A stretch of 64,000 nt of DNA, taken from Streptomyces sp. NBC_00654 (GTDB lineage Bacteria; Actinomycetota; Actinomycetes; Streptomycetales; Streptomycetaceae). Each line of letters opens with the position of its first letter. The stretch's first letter is position 1. The notes beneath the pieces are model-generated. The model was not told the DNA's origin, did not search any database, and saw only the letters and a program-made list of their open reading frames with translations. Shown one piece after another: positions 55,237-63,904 of the stretch. The DNA lies in assembly GCF_026341775.1 (NCBI RefSeq), contig NZ_JAPEOB010000002.1:1612001-1676000 (forward strand), given 5' to 3'. Made by a program: the position numbers and the translations under genes.

Positions 55237-56163
55237 ATGACGGCGCTTCCCGGACCCCTCCGGTCCATGGTCTTCAGGAACGAGGACCTCCCGGCGCTCT
55301 TCCACCACACGGACGCCATCGCCATCGCACGTCAGCGCGAGGCGGTGAACACCACGCGCGGGCAGCTGGTCCTGCTGGTCCTCGGAACGGTGCCCGCGGC
55401 ACTCCCCTGGCACGTCGGTGCCGGCCCCGTCGAACTGCTCGACGCCATAGGCGTGCTGGCCTACACGGGTGTCCTGGTCACGACCTTCCTCGCCTCGCGC
55501 CGCAAAGCGAAGTCGCATTGGCAGCTCAACCGCTCCGCGGCCGAGTTCATCAAGTCCGTCTGCTGGCGGTACGCCGTCCACGGCTCCCCCTTCGACACCG
55601 CCGTACCGCACCCGGAGGCGGTGTTCGCCAACCGGCTCGAAGAGGGCCTCCAGGAGCTCCGGAAGGTCGGCTGGGCCGACCCCCGCGACGAACTGGACGG
55701 CTCCGGTGACGGCCTCATCACCGAGTCCATGCGCGAGTTACGGGACAAGGCGTTCACCGTACGCAAGGAGACGTACATCCGGGACCGGCTGATCGAGCAG
55801 CGCCGCTGGTACCGCAGGCGTCTGCAGGTCTCGCGGCGCGGTGCGTTCGTCTGGTCCAGCACCATCGCCGCGCTCACCGCGCCCGCCCTGGTGCTGGCCG
55901 TGTTCCAGACGTTCGGGGCCGGGCGGTCCTTCGCGCTGACCGGGACGCTCTCCGCCGCCGCGGCCGCCTGTCTCGCCTGGAACGAGATGCGCCGTCATCA
56001 TCCGCTGATCTCCGCGCACTCGCTGGTGGAGACGGACCTGGAGTCGATGCAGGCAGCGATGGAGACCACGCTGACCGAGCGTCAGTGGCCCGTCGCGGTC
56101 TTCGAGACCGAGCGGATCGTCTCCCCGGAACACACCGACTGGCTGGCCAGACACCGCATGTGA
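55237..56163 (+). CDS. DUF4231/SLATT-like two-TM protein
   Basis: A 308-residue protein with two pairs of helices: GQLVLLVLGTVPAALPWHVG and IGVLAYTGVLVTTFLA (about 45-92), then WSSTIAALTAPALVLAVF and GTLSAAAAACLAW (about 210-250). The RDRLIEQRRWYRRR segment before the second pair and the overall plan are those of DUF4231/SLATT proteins, membrane effectors linked to nucleotide-sensing systems. The start at 55237, 55231 or 55210 is unresolved. It precedes a SLOG gene on the opposite strand, convergent by 26 bp. Confidence 0.7.
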   Translation: MTALPGPLRSMVFRNEDLPALFHHTDAIAIARQREAVNTTRGQLVLLVLGTVPAALPWHVGAGPVELLDAIGVLAYTGVLVTTFLASRRKAKSHWQLNRSAAEFIKSVCWRYAVHGSPFDTAVPHPEAVFANRLEEGLQELRKVGWADPRDELDGSGDGLITESMRELRDKAFTVRKETYIRDRLIEQRRWYRRRLQVSRRGAFVWSSTIAALTAPALVLAVFQTFGAGRSFALTGTLSAAAAACLAWNEMRRHHPLISAHSLVETDLESMQAAMETTLTERQWPVAVFETERIVSPEHTDWLARHRM

Positions 56164-56189
56164 CGATGCATCAGCTCACATCCTCGGGG

Positions 56190-56669
56190 TCAGGCGCGCT
56201 CCACGCCGTCCCGCCAGATGACGGTGACCGGACGGCCCAGGTTCCGGGCGTACGTCACGATGTCGCCCGTACCGCCCAGACCCCTCGCCGGGCGGCCGTC
56301 CCAGACGGCCAGCAGCCGGTCGCAGTGGTCGGCGATATAGGTGCCCGCCGCGTAGTACGCCTCGTCGGTGGAGTGCGGGAAGTCCAGCCGGACCTCACGC
56401 GCCGCACGGGACTTGAGCATCCGGTAGTGGGCGAGTTCGGCGTCGCCGTCGAAACAGTCCTCGTAGTCGCCGCTGGGGATCACCGCCGTCAGCCTCGCCC
56501 CGCGGGAGAGCGCGAGTTCGGCGAAGATCTGGTCGGCGCCGACCGCCAGACTGGAGAGCGCCTCCAGGGAACCGCCCGCCGCGCACAGTGCCGCCTTCAG
56601 TCCCGCCAGCACATCCGCCCGTGCCTCCACGGGGATCGAACGGTGACCGGTCACTCCGATGCGATTCAC
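56190..56669 (-). CDS. SLOG/DprA-like Rossmann protein
   Basis: A 159-residue protein. The N terminus MNRIGVTGHRSI is the GVTGHR nucleotide-binding loop of the SLOG superfamily; then SSLAVGADQIFAELALSRGA, TAVIPSGDYEDCF, and the C-terminal WDGRPARGLGGTGDIVTYAR are typical. SLOG proteins are thought to bind or make nucleotide-derived second messengers and often pair with SLATT membrane effectors, as here. It is convergent with the SLATT-like gene. The ATG is 56669. The biochemical activity is not shown by sequence alone. Confidence 0.8.
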   Translation of the reverse strand: MNRIGVTGHRSIPVEARADVLAGLKAALCAAGGSLEALSSLAVGADQIFAELALSRGARLTAVIPSGDYEDCFDGDAELAHYRMLKSRAAREVRLDFPHSTDEAYYAAGTYIADHCDRLLAVWDGRPARGLGGTGDIVTYARNLGRPVTVIWRDGVERA

Positions 56670-56737
56670 GGACCTGGAACCCCCTGCGTGTCTGCACCCG
56701 ACCGTCCCGACATCCTCTCAAAAGCCGCGGGGCGAGC

Positions 56738-56773
56738 GGGAGCCCCCGTCCGGATTTCCGGACGAGGGCTCCC
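56738..56773. terminator. Very stable hairpin terminator
   Basis: GGGAGCCC-c-CGTCCGGA and its partner TCCGGACG-a-GGGCTCCC make a 17-position stem with a single mismatch and a two-base loop, 25 bp downstream of the streptogrisin-like protease stop. Confidence 0.85.
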
Positions 56774-56798
56774 AATTCCGGACAGGTCCGGGGTTGGG

Positions 56799-57698
56799 TC
56801 AGTAGACGCTGACGTTGTACGCGCTGAGCGCCTCGGTGACCGGCTGGAAGAACGTCGTCCCGCCCGAGCTGCAGTTGCCGCTGCCGCCGGAGGTGAGACC
56901 GATCGCCCTGGTGCCGGAGTAGAGCGGGCCGCCCGAGTCGCCGGGCTCGGCGCACACATTGGTGCGGATCATGCCGTAGACGATGTCCCCGCCGCCGTAG
57001 TTGACGGTGGCGTTGAGACCGGTGACCGATCCGCCGTGGGTGCCGGTGGTGGAACCGCGGCGGGTGACGGACATCCCGACCGTGGCCTCGGCCGCGCTGG
57101 TGATGTCCTGGCTGCCTACGGTGCCGTCCTTGGCGATGGTGGTGTTGGTGTACCGCACGATGCCGTAGTCGTTGGTCGGGAAGCTGGATCCCGTGGTGGT
57201 GCCGAGCACGGTGGTGTGCGAGGAGTCCGCCCACCAGGTGCCCGCACCGTCGGTGCAGTGGCCGGCGGTCAGGAAGTAGTAGGTGCTGCCGCTGCGGACG
57301 TTGAACCCGAGGGAACAGCGCCAGCTGTCGGCGTAGATCGCGTCCCCGCCGGAGATCAGCTTGCTGAACCGGCCGGGCGTGCGCTCGATGCGCAGGGCGC
57401 CCGCGTCGGCTCCCGCGGACTCCTTGATCTTCTCGATCTCCGCCTGCGAGACCGTGCTGTCCACGGTCACCAGGAGTCGGCCGGTCTTCGGGTCGATGTT
57501 CCAGGCGGTACCCGCGACATCGGCGCCGAGCACGGCGTCCGCGGCCGCGGTCAGCCGGCTCGCGCTGTAGGTTTCGGTGGAGTCGGCGCTGGCGGTGGGG
57601 GCGGCGAGGGCCGCGACGGCGACGAGGCCCGCGAAGACGGCGGTGGCCCTGTTGCGTCTCGCGGTGCCCTTACGGGGGGTGTTGCGCTTGATCCTCAC
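56799..57698 (-). CDS. Secreted streptogrisin B-like serine protease
   Basis: A 299-residue preproprotease of the S1 (alpha-lytic) family. A signal peptide (residues about 15-38) and a propeptide (about 39-114) precede the mature enzyme, which starts [20 protein letters not shown] and closely resembles S. griseus protease B. The triad is the His in TAGHCTDG, the Asp in TNDYGIVRY and the Ser in EPGDSGGPL; the disulphide Cys are in place. GTG 57698 has GGAGGA 8 bases upstream. It is stand-alone, with a strong terminator. Confidence 0.95.
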   Translation of the reverse strand: MRIKRNTPRKGTARRNRATAVFAGLVAVAALAAPTASADSTETYSASRLTAAADAVLGADVAGTAWNIDPKTGRLLVTVDSTVSQAEIEKIKESAGADAGALRIERTPGRFSKLISGGDAIYADSWRCSLGFNVRSGSTYYFLTAGHCTDGAGTWWADSSHTTVLGTTTGSSFPTNDYGIVRYTNTTIAKDGTVGSQDITSAAEATVGMSVTRRGSTTGTHGGSVTGLNATVNYGGGDIVYGMIRTNVCAEPGDSGGPLYSGTRAIGLTSGGSGNCSSGGTTFFQPVTEALSAYNVSVY

Positions 57699-57910
57699 TT
57701 GTCGTTCCTCCCGAGGGGAATCGGGGGTCCTGCCTGTGGGGTGGCCGGACCCGTGAGGCGCAGTCGAGGAGTACGTCCGGATTCCGAGCGCCGTGCTCCT
57801 GACAAGCGCTGCTCGGGAGTATCAGGGGGCGTCAACCGGCCGCGCAAGGGCACGTTTTCGGCCGAACCTGCGCCGAACCCCGCGCCCGACCCGCCCCGTA
57901 CACGGATCGG

Positions 57911-57936
57911 CCCCGGCAGCTCCGCGGCTGCCGGGG
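57911..57936. terminator. Hairpin terminator of the DUF1684 gene
   Basis: CCCCGGCAGC (57911-57920) pairs exactly with GCTGCCGGGG (57927-57936), loop of six bases, about 60 bp past the DUF1684 stop. Confidence 0.75.
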
Positions 57937-57993
57937 CGATGTCCGGGATCAGGGATTCCGGGTGGACCGGATCCGGGAGACCGGTGTGACCGG

Positions 57994-58800
57994 TCAGGCG
58001 TCGAGACGGTTCCGCTCCCCGGCCGGGACGGCGATCGTGAGGGTGTTGCCGGGCGGCGGGAACGGGCAGATGAAGTGATCGGCGAAGGCACAGGGCGGCA
58101 GCAGCGCACGGTTGAAGTCGACGCTCACACTGCCGTCCTCGGCCGGTGCGGCGGGCCGCAGGAAGCGGAAGCGGTAGCTGCTGTTCCCGCTGGTGGCGTC
58201 GGCGAAGACGGCCCACAGCGAACCGTCGGGCTCGACCGCGACCTGAAGGGTGTGCGCGGTGCCGTCCACCTCGAAGGCGATCTCACCGGCCAGCCCGAGA
58301 CCCCGCTCGGCCCCGTCGGCGTTCTTCACCCGGACGGTGCGGTCGGCGGCGTAGGGCCGGAAGGTGCCGGGCAGCGTCCAGCTCCCGTCGTAGCCGGTCG
58401 CCTCGATGGTCCGGAAGGCGTGCCGGGCCGGGGAGTGCGGATCGAAGTCCCGTACCGCCCAGAGCCCTTCGCGGCGCAGGACGAACAGCCGCCGTTCGCC
58501 CCGCGCCACCCGGGCCGTGCCGATCGGTCCGCGGTCGGGTCCGAGCCGGACCTCACCGGTCAGCGGCTTGCCGTCGACCTCGAGACCGTCCTCGGCCGTG
58601 GCGGTGAGCACCAGCTCGTCACCGTCCTCGCGCCAGTGCCCCGGGACGGCCGGAATTCGCCCTTCCGGGTAGTCGGAGAGCCAATGGGTACCGGACAGGG
58701 AGAGGGGACCGTACGGTGCCGCGACCGCGACGATCCGCTCCTCGTGCCACCGCTGCCAGTCCTGCCGGCCCTGCTCGTTCTGCTGTGCGTCCGTGCTCAT
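57994..58800 (-). CDS. DUF1684 family protein
   Basis: A 268-residue soluble DUF1684 protein. Conserved features are RIVAVAAPYGPLSLSGTHWL at the N terminus, the barrel-like middle, YRFRFLRPA, VDFNRALLPPCAFADHFICP and the C-terminal PAGERNRL. The CAFADHFICP segment is the family signature, with two Cys that may bind metal. Its function is unknown. It lies 4 bp downstream of the flavin monooxygenase gene on the same strand, so it is the last gene of the sulphur/flavin operon. Confidence 0.9.
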   Translation of the reverse strand: MSTDAQQNEQGRQDWQRWHEERIVAVAAPYGPLSLSGTHWLSDYPEGRIPAVPGHWREDGDELVLTATAEDGLEVDGKPLTGEVRLGPDRGPIGTARVARGERRLFVLRREGLWAVRDFDPHSPARHAFRTIEATGYDGSWTLPGTFRPYAADRTVRVKNADGAERGLGLAGEIAFEVDGTAHTLQVAVEPDGSLWAVFADATSGNSSYRFRFLRPAAPAEDGSVSVDFNRALLPPCAFADHFICPFPPPGNTLTIAVPAGERNRLDA

Positions 58801-58804
58801 GCGG

Positions 58805-60103
58805 TCAACCCTTCCATACCGGATCCGCCTGGCCGAGGTGCGACCGCAGTGTGGAACCGGTGTATTCGGAGCGGAATGTCCCGCTCTCCTGGAGCAGCGG
58901 GACGACCCGGTCGACGAAGTCGTCGAGGCCGCCCGGGGTGAGATGGGGTACGAGGATGAACCCGTCGGCCGCGCCGGCCTCGGTGAACGCGGTCAGCTGC
59001 GCGGCGACGGTCCGGGGGGAGCCGATGAACGACTGCCGCCCGGTCGTCTCGATCACCGTCTGCCGGATGGACAGCCCCTTGGCCTCGGACACGGCACGCC
59101 AGCGGGCGGCCACGGCGAGGGGGTCGCCGTGCCGGACACGGCCCTGGACCAGGTCGGAGTCCGGGACGGGGTCGCTCGCGGGGAGCGGTCCGTCGGGGTC
59201 GTACCCGGAGAGGTCACGGCCCCAGACCTGTTCCAGGGCCAGGAGGGCGTTCTGCGGGGAGATCTGCTGGTGCCGGATCTCCGCGGCGTTCTCCTGCGCC
59301 TCCTCGTCCGTGTCCCCCAGGACGAAGGTGACCCCGGGCATGATCTTGAGGTCCGCCGGCCGCCTGCCGTACTTCGCCAGCCGTGCCTTGACGTCGGCGT
59401 AGAACTCCCGGCCCGCCTCCAGGGTGCCGTGCCGGGTGAAGATGATGTCGGCGGCGCCTGCGGCGAACTCCCGGCCCTCGTCCGAGTCTCCGGCCTGGAT
59501 GACGACCGGGTGCCCCTGCGGGGAGCGCGGGACGGTGAACTCCCCGGAGACGGCGAAGTGCCGCCCGTGGTGCGCGAAGGGCCGGGACTCCCCGTCGGGG
59601 GTCCAGGAGTCCCAGAGTTCCCGGGCCGTGGCGACGAACTCCGCGGCCCGCGTGTAGCGGTCGGCGCGGTCGAGGTAGCCGCCGCGCCGGAAGTTCTCCC
59701 CGGTGAACGCGTCGGAGGAGGTCACCACGTTCCAGGCGGCGCGGCCGTCGCTGAGGTGGTCGAGCGTGGCGAGGCGGCGGGCCAGTTCGTACGGTTCGTT
59801 GAACGTGGCGTTGACGGTCGCGGCGAGCCCGAGCCGGTCGGTGACGGCGGCCAGCGCGTTCAGCACGGTCAGGGACTCGGGCCGGCCGACCACGTCCAGG
59901 TCGTGGATGCGGCCGTTGTGCTCGCGCAGCCGCAGCCCCTCCGCGAGGAAGAAGAAGTCGAACTTCCCACGCTCCGCCGTTCTGGCCAGGTGCTCGAAGG
60001 AGGAGAAGTCGATCTGGCTCTCCGACCGGGCATCGGCCCACACCGTGGTGTTGTTGACGCCCGGGAAGTGCGCGGCGAGGTGCATCCGGCGCGGCGTGCT
60101 CAT
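58805..60103 (-). CDS. NtaA/SnaA/DszA-type flavin-dependent monooxygenase
   Basis: A 432-residue luciferase-like monooxygenase of the NtaA/SnaA/DszA group, which uses FMNH2 supplied by a separate reductase. Typical blocks are RMHLAAHFPGVNNTTVWADA at the N terminus, HLARTAERGKFDFFFLAEGL, RLATLDHLSDGRAAWNVVTS and HGRHFAVSGEFTVPRSPQGH. ATG 60103 overlaps the stop of the next LLM gene by 4 bases (ATGA). It is part of an operon with a second LLM enzyme and an ABC transporter, resembling organosulphur or cysteine-adduct pathways such as the Bacillus yxe set. The substrate is inferred only. Confidence 0.92.
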   Translation of the reverse strand: MSTPRRMHLAAHFPGVNNTTVWADARSESQIDFSSFEHLARTAERGKFDFFFLAEGLRLREHNGRIHDLDVVGRPESLTVLNALAAVTDRLGLAATVNATFNEPYELARRLATLDHLSDGRAAWNVVTSSDAFTGENFRRGGYLDRADRYTRAAEFVATARELWDSWTPDGESRPFAHHGRHFAVSGEFTVPRSPQGHPVVIQAGDSDEGREFAAGAADIIFTRHGTLEAGREFYADVKARLAKYGRRPADLKIMPGVTFVLGDTDEEAQENAAEIRHQQISPQNALLALEQVWGRDLSGYDPDGPLPASDPVPDSDLVQGRVRHGDPLAVAARWRAVSEAKGLSIRQTVIETTGRQSFIGSPRTVAAQLTAFTEAGAADGFILVPHLTPGGLDDFVDRVVPLLQESGTFRSEYTGSTLRSHLGQADPVWKG

Positions 60104-61176
60104 GCTCCCTCCCCGGCGGTCCGGGCGAGGGCGTACCGGGAGGCGGGGCGGGTGAGGCCCAGGTGTTCGCGCAGGGTGCCGCCGGGATAGAAGGTGCGGA
60201 AGAGGCTGCGGTGCTGGAGGAGTGCCACGGTGCCGTTGACGATCCTTTCGAGGTCGCGTGCCGGGGTGATGGGGGTGAGGTGGAAGCCGTCCACGGCCCC
60301 GGAGCGGTGCCACCGGGTGATGAGTTCGGCGAGGTCGACCGGGCCGCCCCGGAAGTAGGAGTCCCGCCCGGCGAACCGCGGGCCGCTCTCCAGACCGGGT
60401 TCGGGCGTCGTTTCGGCGTCCCCCAGGTCGACGGTGAGCGCGGCCAGGAACCGCAGGTCGGCGGGGTCACGGCCGTGCGCGGCCGCCCGGCGGCGTACGT
60501 CGTCGCGCACCGCGGCAGCCTGCTCGGGGGTGGTGGCCCGGATGTGGACGACATCGGCGTGCCGGGCGGCCGGTTCACGGGCCGGGGTCCCGGTGCCGTC
60601 GATGACGGTGACGGGCCGGCCCTGCGGCGGGCGCGGCACGATGGCGGGTCCCCGGACCGAGAAGGTGCTGCCCTCGAAGTCGACGTAGTGCAGCCGGTCC
60701 CGGTCGATGAACCGTCCGGTGGCGGTGTCCCTGATCTCGGCGTCGTCCTCCCAGCTGTCCCAGAGCCGGGCCGCCACGTCGGCGGTCTCCCCCGCCTCCT
60801 GCCAGAGCGCGGCGGCCGGTGCGGCGGAGCGTCTGCCGAACAGCCGGGCCTCGGCCTCGGTCGTGGAGACCTCCGCGTTCCAGCCGGCCCGGCCGCGGCT
60901 CACCCAGTCGAGGGTGGCGACGGCGGACGAGACGTGGAAGGGCTCGGTGTGGGTGGTGGTGACGGTCGGTACGAGGCCGACGCGGTCGGTGGCGGGGGCG
61001 ATGCGGGAGAGTACGGCGAGGGCATCGGGTCCCGGGCGCGCGAAGGAGTCGCCGAGGGTGACGAAGTCGAGGGTGCCGCGCTCGGCGAGCCGGGCGAGGG
61101 CCAGGTAGTGCCCGGCGTCGTAGTGGGGCGGGCCGCCGATCTCGGCGGCCAGGTGAAGGGGCCTGTTGGCAGTCAT
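60100..61176 (-). CDS. Second LLM-class flavin-dependent monooxygenase
   Basis: A 358-residue LLM-class oxidoreductase. It begins PLHLAAEIGGPPHYDAGHYL, then LARLAERGTLDFVTLGDSF, ATLDWVSRGRAGWNAEVSTT, DRLHYVDFEGSTFSVRGPAI and VPRPPQGRPVTVIDGTGTPA, all as expected for this fold. It is shorter than its neighbour (432) and has its own insert positions. ATG 61176 is 16 bp after the binding-protein stop, on the same strand. The two enzymes may act in sequence or on different substrates taken up by the adjacent ABC transporter. Confidence 0.9.
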   Translation of the reverse strand: MTANRPLHLAAEIGGPPHYDAGHYLALARLAERGTLDFVTLGDSFARPGPDALAVLSRIAPATDRVGLVPTVTTTHTEPFHVSSAVATLDWVSRGRAGWNAEVSTTEAEARLFGRRSAAPAAALWQEAGETADVAARLWDSWEDDAEIRDTATGRFIDRDRLHYVDFEGSTFSVRGPAIVPRPPQGRPVTVIDGTGTPAREPAARHADVVHIRATTPEQAAAVRDDVRRRAAAHGRDPADLRFLAALTVDLGDAETTPEPGLESGPRFAGRDSYFRGGPVDLAELITRWHRSGAVDGFHLTPITPARDLERIVNGTVALLQHRSLFRTFYPGGTLREHLGLTRPASRYALARTAGEGA

Positions 61177-61192
61177 GCGGGACCTCTCGGGG

Positions 61193-62167
61193 TCAGTTCT
61201 CGGTCCTGGGGAGTCCGGGCGGGTTGATCTCCGACTTCTCGACGGCCTCGTCGGTCAGTCCCCAGCGCTTCAGCACCTCGCCGTACGAGCCGTTCCGCAC
61301 GATGTGGTCGATCGCGGCGGCGTAGGCCCCGACCAGGCCGCTGTCCTTCTTCGTGGTGGCGGCGATCTTCCCCTGGAGCCCGTCCCCGGCGCCGGACAGG
61401 GTGCCGATGATCTCGGACTGTCCGGCCGAGGCGACGTGGTAGCTGACGGAGGGGCTCGGGCCCAGATAGGCGTCGATCCGGCCGGACTGGAGGGCGAGGT
61501 AGTAGTCGGTGTCCTTCTGGAAGTACTTGATCTCCACCGGTTCGCGGCCGGCCTCGGCGTTCTCCGCGCTCCAGTCGACGAGGATCTTCTCCTGGTTGGT
61601 GCCGGAGGCGACCGCGATCGTCCTCCCGGCGATGTCGGGGGCCGCCTTCACCTTCCAGCCGGAGCCCTTCTTGGCCTCGAAGGCGATGTTGTCGAGCCGG
61701 TAGGTCGCGAAGTCGTACTTCTCCTTGCGCTCCTCGGTGACGGTGACGTTGGACAGGACGGCGTCGAACTTGGAGCTGTCGAGGCCGACGAAGAGGTTCT
61801 CCCAGGACACCTCGTCGAACCGGGGCTCCAGTCCGAGGGTGTCGGCGATCAGGGTCGCGAGGTCGATCTCGGAGCCGATGCGGGTCCGGTCGTCGGTCGC
61901 GTAGAAGCCGAGGGGCGGCGAGGCGTCGGCGCCCGAGCCGATCCGGAGGGTGCCGCGCTCGCGGACGGCCCGCGGTACTCGGGCGGCGATGGCGGCCACC
62001 TTCTCGCCCCTGATCCGCTTCTGGTCCGGGCCGATGTTGACCCCGGTGTCCTTTTGCCCCTTCGGTCCGATCACATCGGTGGCGGCGTCGCTGGTGCCGC
62101 AGGCGGTGAGCAGCCCCGCGGCCGTGAGGGTGGCGAGGGCGACGGCGAGGGTGCGGCGGACGGGCAC
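61193..62167 (-). CDS. Polar amino-acid ABC transporter substrate-binding lipoprotein
   Basis: A 324-residue family 3 binding protein. The leader VALATLTAAGLLTACGTS carries the lipobox LTAC, so it is membrane-anchored. Binding-protein blocks are TLRIGSGADASPPLGFYATD, SEIDLATLIADTLGLEPRFD and the C-terminal GSYGEVLKRWGLTDEAV. GTG 62167 is favoured because GAGGAG lies 9 bases upstream and the leader then begins with VPVRR. It is followed by two LLM monooxygenases and preceded by its ATPase and permease genes. Confidence 0.92.
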   Translation of the reverse strand: MPVRRTLAVALATLTAAGLLTACGTSDAATDVIGPKGQKDTGVNIGPDQKRIRGEKVAAIAARVPRAVRERGTLRIGSGADASPPLGFYATDDRTRIGSEIDLATLIADTLGLEPRFDEVSWENLFVGLDSSKFDAVLSNVTVTEERKEKYDFATYRLDNIAFEAKKGSGWKVKAAPDIAGRTIAVASGTNQEKILVDWSAENAEAGREPVEIKYFQKDTDYYLALQSGRIDAYLGPSPSVSYHVASAGQSEIIGTLSGAGDGLQGKIAATTKKDSGLVGAYAAAIDHIVRNGSYGEVLKRWGLTDEAVEKSEINPPGLPRTEN

Positions 62168-62199
62168 GTGAGGGCTCCTCGGTGAGAACACGGGCGGGA

Positions 62200-62973
62200 T
62201 CACAGGACTTTGGAGAGGAAGGCGCGGGTGCGTTCCTGGGCGGGGCGGTCGAGTACGCCGGCGGGCGGGCCCTGCTCGACGATGCGGCCCTCGTCCATGA
62301 AGACGACGGTGTCGGCGACCTCACGGGCGAAGCCGATCTCGTGGGTGACGACGATCATCGTGGTGCCCCGGCGGGCCAGGTCCTTGATGACGTCGAGGAC
62401 CTCACCGACCAGTTCGGGGTCGAGCGCGGAGGTCGGTTCGTCGAAGAGCAGCAGTTTCGGTTCGAGGGCGAGCGCCCGTGCGATGGCGACGCGCTGCTGC
62501 TGGCCGCCGGAGAGCTGTCGGGGGTACGCCTGCGCCTTGTCGCCGAGCCCGACCCGGGCCAGGAGTTCTCCGGCCGCTTCGACGGCGTCCTTGCGGGGGC
62601 GGCGCAGGGCGGAGACGGGCGCCTCGATGATGTTCTCCAGGACGGTGAGGTGTCCGAAGAGGTTGAAGTTCTGGAAGACGAAGCCGATCTTGGTGCGCTG
62701 GCGCAGGACCTCGCGTTCGCGCAGCTCGTACAGCTTGTCGCCCTCCCTGCGGTAGCCGACCAGGGAGCCGTCGACGCTGATCCAGCCCGCCTGGACCTTC
62801 TCCAGGTGGTTGATGGTGCGCAGCAGGGTGGACTTGCCGGAGCCGGAGGGGCCGAGGATGACGGTGACCTCTCCGGTGCGGACGGTCAGGTCGATGCCGC
62901 GCAGCACGTCGAGGGAGCCGAAGCTCTTGTGCACGGAGCGGATCTCGACCATGGCATCGCTGGGTGCGCTCAT
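62200..62973 (-). CDS. Polar amino-acid ABC transporter ATP-binding protein
   Basis: A 257-residue ABC ATPase of the amino-acid type. Walker A is LGPSGSGKSTLLR (about 40-52), the Q loop is GFVFQNFNLF, the signature is QLSGGQQQRVAIARAL, Walker B is LLLFDEPTSALD, and the H loop is VTHEIGFA. ATG 62973 overlaps the permease stop by 4 bases (ATGA). It drives the uptake system with the permease (62970-63857) and the binding protein (61193-62167). Confidence 0.96.
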   Translation of the reverse strand: MSAPSDAMVEIRSVHKSFGSLDVLRGIDLTVRTGEVTVILGPSGSGKSTLLRTINHLEKVQAGWISVDGSLVGYRREGDKLYELREREVLRQRTKIGFVFQNFNLFGHLTVLENIIEAPVSALRRPRKDAVEAAGELLARVGLGDKAQAYPRQLSGGQQQRVAIARALALEPKLLLFDEPTSALDPELVGEVLDVIKDLARRGTTMIVVTHEIGFAREVADTVVFMDEGRIVEQGPPAGVLDRPAQERTRAFLSKVL

Positions 62974-63857
62974 CGCACGGCCCCCTTGGCGTAGTGACGT
63001 TCGACGTAGTACTGGAGGACGGAGAGCACGGTGGTCAGCAGGATGTACCAGACGGTGGCGACCATCAGCAGGGGCACGACCCTGCCGTTGCGGCCGTAGA
63101 CGACCTGGACCTGGTAGAAGAGTTCGCCGATCGCCATGACGGAGACGATCGAGGTGCCCTTGAAGAGGGAGATGATCTCGTTGGCCGCGTTCGGCAGGAT
63201 GGAGCGCATCGCCTGCGGCAGCACGATCCGGCGCAGCTGTCGCAGCCGCGGGATGCCGAGGGCGGCCGCGGCCTCCAACTGCCCCGCCTCCACGGCCAGT
63301 ACGCCGCCCCGGACGATCTCCGCCGCATAGGCGGCCTGGTGCAGCGCGAGCCCGAGCACCGCCGCGCTCATCGCGCCGACGAGGTTCATCGTGTCGAAGG
63401 TGAAGAAGCCCGGCCCGAACGGGATGCCGAACTGCAGCTCCTTGTAGAGGTAGGCGAGGTTGAACCAGAACAGCAGCTGCACGATGCGCGGGATCGAGCG
63501 GAACGCCCAGATGTACGCGTACGCCACCGCCCTGAGGAACGGGCTGGACGACAGGCGCATGAAGGCGAGGACGATGCCGAGCGCGAAGCCCAGAACGGTG
63601 CCGTAGAAGGTCAGCTGGAGGGTGACCCAGACGGCCCTGAGGATGGTCTCGGTGGTGAAGAACCGCGCGAAGACGTCCCATTCCCAGCCGGGGTTGGTGA
63701 CCAGCCCGTGCAGGAACTGGGCGAGCAGCACGGCGGTCGCGGCGACGGCCACCCACCGCCAGGGATGGCGCACCGGGACGACGGTCAGCCGGCCGTGGTC
63801 GGTGACGGGGTCCTGCACGGTCTCTTTGTCGATGGGTGGATCGCTGGTGAGCGACAT
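62970..63857 (-). CDS. Polar amino-acid ABC transporter permease
   Basis: A 295-residue permease with an extended cytoplasmic N terminus of about 35 residues and six predicted helices (WVAVAATAVLLAQFLHGL and others). The EAA-type loop GGVLAVEAGQLEAAAALGIP and the following LRQLRRIVLPQAMRSILPNA identify it as a HisMQ-like amino-acid permease; the C-terminal part ends in YYVERHYAKGAV. It is the first gene of the transporter group and follows an unknown gene that ends 47 bp upstream. Confidence 0.94.
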   Translation of the reverse strand: MSLTSDPPIDKETVQDPVTDHGRLTVVPVRHPWRWVAVAATAVLLAQFLHGLVTNPGWEWDVFARFFTTETILRAVWVTLQLTFYGTVLGFALGIVLAFMRLSSSPFLRAVAYAYIWAFRSIPRIVQLLFWFNLAYLYKELQFGIPFGPGFFTFDTMNLVGAMSAAVLGLALHQAAYAAEIVRGGVLAVEAGQLEAAAALGIPRLRQLRRIVLPQAMRSILPNAANEIISLFKGTSIVSVMAIGELFYQVQVVYGRNGRVVPLLMVATVWYILLTTVLSVLQYYVERHYAKGAVR

Positions 63858-63904
63858 GAGGGTTCCTTAAGCGACATGTATATGTACGGGAGGAGGGGTC
63901 GCGG

